Below, piece after piece: positions 28,212 through 33,748 of a stretch of DNA of 33,748 nt; the first letter of the stretch is position 1; the number at the start of each line of letters is the position of its first letter. The notes under the pieces are model-generated. The model had not been told where the DNA came from. It worked only from the letters and a program-made list of their open reading frames with translations, and made no database searches. The stretch is from Tritrichomonas foetus. Lineage: Eukaryota > Parabasalia > Tritrichomonadida > Tritrichomonadidae. Location: NCBI GenBank assembly GCA_001839685.1, contig MLAK01001100.1:1-33748 (forward strand). The letters are read 5' to 3'. Both the position numbers and the translations under genes were made by a program.

Positions 28212-29489
28212 ATGCAATTTGTCTATGATGAAAAAAGCCCATCAATTATTGAAGGATGGATGTCAAAAGCAAATATAGGCGTTTTTGAAAGATGGCAAAA
28301 GCGATTATTCAAAATACAAGGAAGATGTATTTTTTATTTTAAAAAAGAAAACGGGGAACCACCACGTGGTAAAATTCCTTTGATTGACATTGAAGTAAAA
28401 GATCTTCCTCCAAAGAAAAATCGAAACTTTGGCTTTTCTATCAACATAACCAAAAATAAATCAAATGCTAAACGATCCGAATACTTAATTAATGCTGAGA
28501 GTAAGGAACAAAGAGACATTTGGAAAAGAACTATTATGGAAAATCGAGCTAAATCAATTGTTGGTGAAACCTATTGTTATGGATGTAATGTATCTCCAAC
28601 AAATCCAGATGCTCATTTACTTTTACCCTATTTCATTCCTCCTCTATTTACAGTTCTTGATTCAAGTGGTTATAAATCGCATGGAATTTGGACAACTGAT
28701 ATTCCAGAAGAAATAATTATGAAATACCTGCATCAATTTGATCAAAACCTTCAAATTAAACATAGTAGTTTAACTAGTGATACAATGAATGTATTGGGTG
28801 CTGTTAGATATTATTTGAAACTTCTTCCAAAACCACTACTAAGTCCGGAATCGATGGTTCAATTCCGTGATAAAGTAACTTCTGAACAGATTAGACAAAT
28901 TGTATTGTCATGCGACGCTCCAATTAAACAATTTCTTAAGGTACTGGCATCACATTTTAAAAAAATGTTAGAAGCAAGTTCTTTAAATGGAGTTACTGTG
29001 CATTCTTTAACCCCCATTCTTGGACCTATTTTAATTCGTGCTCCATCAAATGCATCTTTTCCACCAGCACAAACTAGGAGTATTCAGGATCAAGTAGCAT
29101 CAACATTTCTAAACAACTCATCAAAAATATTAGAGGACGTACATCAATTTCTTGAAGCCCCCAGGCAACCTGTTATTAGATGTGCAAGAATCACTGCTTC
29201 TCAATTTAACCAAGGTGATGATATTCTTGATGGCCCAAAAGGATTGCTTGTTTCAGTTGTTAGACAAGATAACACAGGGTGGTGTACTGTTTATACATCT
29301 AATAGAAGGGTTGGATTAGTTCATGATTCCAATTTAAGACGCTTATCACAAGAAGAAGAAAATGAATTGAAGTCAGGTCCAAATATTGATGGTATGCTAG
29401 ATGTTGTAAGAGAAAGAATGCCAGAAATGTCACTTCTTTTTGATGCAATGGTAGATGAATCAATGAAACTGAGAGAGTTATTAGAATAG
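28212..29489 (+). CDS. PH-RhoGAP-SH3-like protein, arginine finger absent
   Basis: The 425-aa protein has a PH domain (about 12-112: IIEGWMSK ... RWQKRLFKIQGRCIFYFKKE ... IWKRTIMENR). A RhoGAP-fold domain follows (about 138-310: PLFTVLDSSGYKSHGIW, then VRYYLKLLPKPLL at 198-210 and LTPILGPILI at 266-275). An SH3-like module occupies about 325-385 (LLVSVVRQDNTGWCTVY). RhoGAPs speed GTP hydrolysis by Rho/Rac using an Arg in the GIFR motif. Here the motif reads GIWT (158-161), so the Arg is Thr161. The Asn usual in the NLAxxFGP helix is also missing (SLTPILGP). It may bind Rho-GTP without stimulating hydrolysis, acting as a membrane-bound effector or adaptor. The ATG at 28212 is first in frame and the PH fold begins soon after. 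Confidence 0.88.
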   Translation: MQFVYDEKSPSIIEGWMSKANIGVFERWQKRLFKIQGRCIFYFKKENGEPPRGKIPLIDIEVKDLPPKKNRNFGFSINITKNKSNAKRSEYLINAESKEQRDIWKRTIMENRAKSIVGETYCYGCNVSPTNPDAHLLLPYFIPPLFTVLDSSGYKSHGIWTTDIPEEIIMKYLHQFDQNLQIKHSSLTSDTMNVLGAVRYYLKLLPKPLLSPESMVQFRDKVTSEQIRQIVLSCDAPIKQFLKVLASHFKKMLEASSLNGVTVHSLTPILGPILIRAPSNASFPPAQTRSIQDQVASTFLNNSSKILEDVHQFLEAPRQPVIRCARITASQFNQGDDILDGPKGLLVSVVRQDNTGWCTVYTSNRRVGLVHDSNLRRLSQEEENELKSGPNIDGMLDVVRERMPEMSLLFDAMVDESMKLRELLE

Positions 29490-30120
29490 CAAATAAAGTT
29501 ATGAGTAAAATTGCTAATGGAAACATAAAGTTATTAGTTCAATTGACCTTTTAACCATCAAATATATATTCTCATTTATTTTGTATGATATTTAAAATGT
29601 ATTTTTCACTGAAACATAAAATTATAAAAGCAACGTTTTGATTCCCGATTCAGCCAACTTTATTGTAGAATGTTTGAGCATTAAACTAACTCACACCAAT
29701 GAGATGTTGACAGGTATTTTTGCAACTATAGTAGTATTCATTTCAAATGTGCTCAGCTGGACGCAACTGATAGATATAATGAATTCTTTAATCTTAAGAA
29801 ATTAATCCATTCAATACTCTTTACCAAATTGAATTGATGTGGACAAATCAGAATAACGAAAATTTAGCTTTTTCTTTGAATCACATTAAAATGTTTGTCC
29901 AAAGAAAATTATTAATAGATACTATTGTAACTAAGAGAATATCGATGATAGAAGATAAATTAATGTATGAAAGAATCAAATAGTCAAAAATTCGAATATA
30001 ATACAATATTTACAATCAAGTACAATATGTAATTAATCAATTAACTTCTATTATTAAAACAATAAATTAAAAAAATAACAACAAATTAAAGTTTTTGAGG
30101 AACAAGTATGCAAAATATGG
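29490..30120. other. Convergent intergenic spacer
   Basis: Spacer between the RhoGAP gene (+) and a convergent minus-strand gene. It is AT-rich, with no coding ORF and no notable repeat. Confidence 0.55.
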
Positions 30121-31557
30121 CTACTTTGAGACAAAATGCACTTTTTTTGAGGGAATATTTTCTAGAATATCTGATTGATAATTTAAAGATCTATTTAAAT
30201 CAAAATTCGATGTGGTCGATGGAGAAACTTGGAATGAATCTGCTAAAGAGGAATTGTGACTGATTTTCTTTTTGAGAAGCATTTTTGGAAGGAATATTTC
30301 TTCTTCACTAGAAGATGAACCAGAAATGTATCTCCGTTTTCTTTCATTTATAAAAGAATGATCTTTTATTTCGAATTCTATTTCTGATGAATCCTGCGAA
30401 TCATCAGCTAAGATTCTTTTTGTTTCTTTGGCAAGCTCTCTACTTTTATTTATTGACGAATCAACCATTTCACAAAAAGAATTTGCAACAGTGATTGATT
30501 CATTTGTCATATGAGTATCATTCCCTTTGAATGAACCATTCTCAGAATCATCAGATTCGATAATTACTTGATCAACATTTTGTGTTTTATAAACATTTGG
30601 TTTTCGAGGTGTATTATCAGATGAATCTGTAAATTCAAATTCTTCAATATTAGGTGAACTGTTGTGAAAACTATTTTGATAATTTTTGTTGTAAAAACTT
30701 TTCCCATCGAATCTGAAATCTGAGTTTATATTAAGTTCAGTGTTCTCATTTCTAGAGCTATCATTTCGATTTTGTTGAGGTGTACGAAAGATGTTGGATG
30801 TTTGACCTTCAATATTGGAAATGAATGAATGATACTCATTCATTTTTCTCCTGGCTTTATTTATTAGGTCAATTGCGCTTTCTTCATTGTTGGTGCTTTG
30901 TTGAACTTCTGAAGTAAATGAAACTTCTTTGATAGATTCAAAGCTGGCTGTTCTTTCTTTAATTCTTTCGATTAATTTCCTGGAAGCAGCCGCTTTCCAT
31001 TTACGAAAGTATACAAAAAAATAGATTTGGTTTCTTGCATTATCCAATTTTTTCATTTCGAGAAATTCTTGCCACCTATCATCAAAACTGGCTTCTATTG
31101 TATATTGTTGGTTTTTTCGAAAGAAATTTGGCTTTGAAGGTGGCGGTAATTTAATTATAAAATGTTCTGGTGTCTTACTCGATGATTTTTTACTTGACCG
31201 GCGTTTTGACATTGTCGATAAAGTGTCAAATCTCTTCGATGAAACAGAAACGTTAAACACTGATTTTGATGGAATGGTGCTAATATTATCGTCATCCAAA
31301 AATGACGATAAATCTTTTTGACGATTTGAGGATGATAAGAAATTGATTTTTGAGAAAGTTTCGGGCGTTTTCTTCTTAATTTTCTTATTCTTATTTTTTG
31401 GCGTATGTTTTCGAGGAGTTTTTTTGCTTGAAACTGATCCAACACTTGATATGTCCGATAAATGAGATAAGTCTTTCGCTTTTTTGGATATTGTTGAGGA
31501 AGTACTCATGAAAAAGAAGCGACAAAATTTTCTTTCTAATTTTTTCTTAACGTACAT
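30121..31557 (-). CDS. Unrecognised Ser/Lys-rich protein with an FxxW motif
   Basis: The 478-aa protein is mostly low complexity. It has Ser/Lys-rich basic stretches in the first 140 residues (KKTPRKHTPKNKNKKIKKK), TPRK motifs that could be phosphorylated, and acidic Ser clusters in the C-terminal third (GSSSSEEE). One ordered-looking helical segment lies at about 158-205, containing FVYFRKWKAAASRKL; this resembles a single Sfi1-type centrin-binding repeat (FxxWK). A nuclear or centrosomal scaffold would fit, but this is a guess. The ATG at 31557 is the longest. Met17 (ATG 31509, MSTSSTISKK) is equally plausible, since the 16 preceding residues are unlike the rest. A large palindrome starts 30 bases upstream of 31557. 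Confidence 0.75.
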   Translation of the reverse strand: MYVKKKLERKFCRFFFMSTSSTISKKAKDLSHLSDISSVGSVSSKKTPRKHTPKNKNKKIKKKTPETFSKINFLSSSNRQKDLSSFLDDDNISTIPSKSVFNVSVSSKRFDTLSTMSKRRSSKKSSSKTPEHFIIKLPPPSKPNFFRKNQQYTIEASFDDRWQEFLEMKKLDNARNQIYFFVYFRKWKAAASRKLIERIKERTASFESIKEVSFTSEVQQSTNNEESAIDLINKARRKMNEYHSFISNIEGQTSNIFRTPQQNRNDSSRNENTELNINSDFRFDGKSFYNKNYQNSFHNSSPNIEEFEFTDSSDNTPRKPNVYKTQNVDQVIIESDDSENGSFKGNDTHMTNESITVANSFCEMVDSSINKSRELAKETKRILADDSQDSSEIEFEIKDHSFINERKRRYISGSSSSEEEIFLPKMLLKKKISHNSSLADSFQVSPSTTSNFDLNRSLNYQSDILENIPSKKVHFVSK

Positions 31558-32269
31558 TTTTTTGAAAAATTTTGGGAAAAAACTTAGGCAGAGATTTATT
31601 TTCCTATGAGTTTTGTAAATGTGAAGTGAAAGGTCAAAAGTGGAAAAAATCTAATGGGTAAATGTGATGTGAACTTTGCTGGTTCTTTGGGTCACTTCGA
31701 CTTGGCGCACCTCCTCCAAGTCGAAGTGACCCAAAGAACCAGCAAAGTTCACATCACATTTACCCATTTTTAGTGTCAAAAAACAAAACTCATAGGAAAA
31801 AAAATCCTGCCAATAACTTATCTTGTTTTATCGTTATAAGGAAAAAAAAAAAATACTTGATTTGATGTTTCATTCCGGTACCAGAGCAGCTTGTATATGC
31901 CCGAAGATTTTTCTATTCCAAATTTTTCATGAGTAACTATTTGCCCTCATGTGTTATCAATTGGTGTCAGAAAATATTTCAGAAGATTTCCTTCATAAGA
32001 AACGATGTGAACAGATATTGGTTCTGGGGTAAGTTTATGTTAAGAGTTAGAAGGAACTTAATAAAAAAGTAGGTCATATTGATGTACAGTGTGAAGTGGA
32101 AAGAGAAAAAAAGTCAAAAAAAGATGACATGTGATATGATTTTTAGTCCATAATTGGAAAAATCAGCATTACCTTTTTTAGTGATAATGCTTAGTTCAAA
32201 AAAATAAATAGATATTTTTGGTTAGCTAAGCAGATTCTCAACCGCATTTGACGGTTTTCCGCTGAGCCA
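31558..32269. other. Spacer containing the palindrome
   Basis: Region between two minus-strand genes. The left third is the inverted repeat (31587-31811). The remaining 450 bases are AT-rich and hold no convincing ORF. Near 32090, GTGAAGTGGAAAG weakly echoes the GTGAAGTGAAAG of the palindrome's left spacer (31621). Confidence 0.55.
31587..31811. repeat. Large inverted repeat: 53-bp perfect arms, 10-nt loop
   Basis: Inner arms 31653-31705 and 31716-31768 are perfectly complementary over 53 bases, around the loop CGCACCTCCT (31706-31715). Outer arms 31599-31616 and 31783-31800 match over 18 bases (TTTTCCTATGAGTTTTGT and its complement). Weaker matching reaches GGCAG (31587) and CTGCC (31811). 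The spacers between inner and outer arms differ, 36 bases on the left and 14 on the right. The arms are visibly richer in G and C than the flanks. The word AACTTA flanks both ends (31581-31586, 31815-31820). It could be a foldback/MITE-like element, a gene for a long hairpin RNA, or a snap-back assembly error. Confidence 0.9.
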
Positions 32270-32836
32270 CTAGAAAGCGTCATCTGATAAAAGTTCGTCT
32301 TCGATAAGACGATCATCAAACCCCGACGACTCCGACGAAAGAATTCCCAGCAGCCATTCTGTTTCGTTTTCTGGCGGGTCTGAGGAAGGAATACATTCCC
32401 CAATTGGTTTACTAATATCATCAAATATATGGGCTTCATTCTGTTCTAGGGAATAAGGATTCCCTTCATCGGGACGATGTGAATTGGCCGTTCGTGACAA
32501 AATCCCTTCCCAAATAAACATGGGATGTTCAGGGTAAACGTTTGCAGCATTATCTTGGAGATTATCGAGTAAATCATAATTTGGGATATTTGAGGTAATC
32601 GTTGGCAATTCCATTAATTTCCTGCCTGACTCGTCCTTTTCAACATCTTGGCTTTGATCGTTTTCAAGTGAGGGCTCCCTATTGCCTTGGCCTTTAATTT
32701 CTCCAAGTCTGTGTTGTAGCTCGAGGCGATTTTTTGGTCGAATCTGATCAACTTCATCTTGATAGTTGGTAGGTGAAGAAATGGTGATCTGCCTTAAAGG
32801 GGATTTCTTGTTGCGATCTTTGATATTCCAATTCAT
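32270..32836 (-). CDS. Unrecognised acidic protein, 188 aa
   Basis: I do not recognise the family. The first 80 residues are charged and polar (KDRNKKSPLR, QIRPKNRLELQHRLGEIKGQ). The C-terminal half is acidic with spaced hydrophobics, ending in ETEWLLGILSSESSGFDDRL and then DELLSDDAF, which looks like an acidic activation or short docking segment rather than a globular fold. Base composition is clearly richer in G and C than the spacer on both sides, and the ORF has a normal ATG (32836), so it is probably real. It lies on the same strand as the upstream-unrelated 478-aa gene, 712 bases away with the palindrome between them. Confidence 0.65.
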   Translation of the reverse strand: MNWNIKDRNKKSPLRQITISSPTNYQDEVDQIRPKNRLELQHRLGEIKGQGNREPSLENDQSQDVEKDESGRKLMELPTITSNIPNYDLLDNLQDNAANVYPEHPMFIWEGILSRTANSHRPDEGNPYSLEQNEAHIFDDISKPIGECIPSSDPPENETEWLLGILSSESSGFDDRLIEDELLSDDAF

Positions 32837-33249
32837 TTTTACTCAAAAAATGAAGTTAATAATTCAAAAATCAATTGTTAATGCATACAAATTTCAAATT
32901 TTATAATGCCAACAATTTCAAAGGTAATTACCTAATTGAGAAGTTCGGAGTAATTATGAGATTATGATATCATTATTTTGATATATATTATTGTTAGTAT
33001 CATGATAAAGCAATTTCATCAAGAAAAAATTGAAAAGAAATGACTAACATTAAGATACAGATGCCATTCGGCAAGATTTTTTAGATTCATTCAATCGTGA
33101 ATTGGTATATTTTCCAAGCAAAATAAAGAGTCAAGTTTCTGAAGAAATTGAATGTTACTCAAAAAGTTATTTTCAGTAGTATTGAAAATGCCATTTTGTA
33201 TAAAGTGGAAAAAATTTGTTATCAAATTGAGATATTTATCCTCTTCATG

Positions 33250-33336
33250 AATTCTGAGAATCTCTTAGCTTTACATGTTCTTCTCAATTTTGATAGAAAC
33301 AAACTTGTGAAACTATTAACTCATCATGCGCACTGA
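33250..33336 (+). pseudogene. Possible ankyrin-repeat remnant
   Basis: One plus frame ends with LLALHVLLNFDRNKLVKLL then THHAH and a stop. This follows the ankyrin pattern xxALHxAxxxxxxxIVKLLLxHGA. Only one repeat is visible and the frame upstream has no ATG until 33249, so it would be a fragment of the ankyrin families abundant in trichomonads. Chance resemblance is possible. Confidence 0.25.
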
Positions 33337-33617
33337 CCAAAATATATCTGCGCGTTGTTATCAAATCAGAAGAAACTTTGGAAAAAACTAATAGAGCTAT
33401 GCTAAACTCATCGTTCTTGTAAAAAAAGATAGAATTCATATCCTGCTATCTGAAAAAATAAATTAGACAATTTTATAATTAAAAATACCAAAAACAACTC
33501 TTATTATTTTTCACCAAAAAGTAGAATTCGATAGTTTTTTCTATTCGCACAGTTATACGAATTAATTGAATAAAAATTGAATCCCTGAAAGAAAAATTCT
33601 TTAGGATGATGTGTCGC

Positions 33618-33668
33618 AATGCGTGATATACAATGCGTGATATACAATGCGTGATATACAATGTGTGA
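33618..33668. repeat. 14-bp tandem repeat, about 3.6 copies
   Basis: AATGCGTGATATAC is repeated perfectly at 33618-33631, 33632-33645 and 33646-33659, followed by the partial copy AATGTGTGA (33660-33668). It is a minisatellite-like array in spacer DNA. Confidence 0.92.
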
Positions 33669-33748
33669 ATTTCAAAGTTGATAATATAAAAACGAAACTT
33701 AATAGACACTCAAACATCGTATAAAGATATTTTGAATCAACTTTTTCT

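Larger units (their letters stand above)
32837..33748. other. Terminal spacer
   Basis: AT-rich end of the window. It contains a possible ankyrin-repeat remnant (33220-33336) and a 14-base tandem repeat (33618-33668). Short ORFs here are not convincing. Confidence 0.5.

Noticed and set aside
29680..29700. ACTAAC, resembling part of the trichomonad intron branch/3' splice signal
   Set aside because: No matching GTATGT donor or full 3' signal is present, and all genes here read through without introns.
1..33748. CRISPR arrays, tRNA or rRNA genes, prokaryotic operon signals
   Set aside because: No spaced direct-repeat array, no cloverleaf or rRNA-like sequence was seen; the content is eukaryotic.

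Overview
This window is strongly AT-rich eukaryotic DNA. About a dozen intact, intronless protein genes lie on both strands, separated by 0.4-1.6 kb of very AT-rich spacer. The gene content is a 6.8 kb uninterrupted TOR kinase gene, an R2R3 Myb factor with an Asn-rich tail, a PH-RhoGAP-SH3 protein, a DUSP-type ubiquitin protease, an FHA-RING ligase, a Rab5-like GTPase and a SHIPPO-repeat flagellar protein. Several genes have an initiator-like TCA(C/T)(A/T) close upstream of the ATG. Together these point to a parabasalid (Tritrichomonas/Trichomonas type). That assignment is inference; no rRNA or other taxonomic marker is present.

Layout. 1-630: spacer starting with 38 A at the window edge. 631-2859: SHIPPO-repeat/RIIa-like protein (+), convergent with a Rab GTPase (-). 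3361-6774: TMEM62-like membrane phosphoesterase (+), convergent with an FHA-RING protein (-). 7160-9465: an 89-aa unknown (+) and an armadillo/importin-alpha-like protein (+). 9936-16772: TOR kinase (+). 16773-22212: gene-poor accessory-looking stretch with a 117-aa homeodomain-like protein (+), a decayed secreted Cys-rich gene (-), a SANT-like protein (-), a possible broken ORF, inverted repeats and four ambiguous bases. 22213-24666: DUSP-USP deubiquitinase (+). 26224-27402: Myb (+). 28212-29489: PH-RhoGAP (+). 30121-32836: two unrecognised low-complexity proteins (-) separated by a large perfect palindrome. 32837-33748: spacer with a 14-bp tandem repeat and a possible ankyrin remnant.

The genes do not form one pathway. 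Loosely, several belong to signalling and regulation: TOR, Rab, RhoGAP, two ubiquitin enzymes, Myb, and SANT- and homeodomain-like proteins. There is no operon logic and each gene appears to have its own promoter.

Most notable observations: (1) a 53-bp perfect inverted repeat with a 10-nt loop inside a longer imperfect inverted repeat, just upstream of a gene; (2) a 10-mer TGAAAAAGTT occurring eight times, about 20-fold above a rough composition expectation, in gene-upstream or spacer DNA and three times 14-19 nt before a plausible ATG; (3) a TOR whose FRB domain lacks the rapamycin-contact aromatics; (4) a RhoGAP domain lacking its arginine finger; (5) a Rab with Gln-to-Glu in switch II; (6) a decayed Cys-rich secreted-protein gene.
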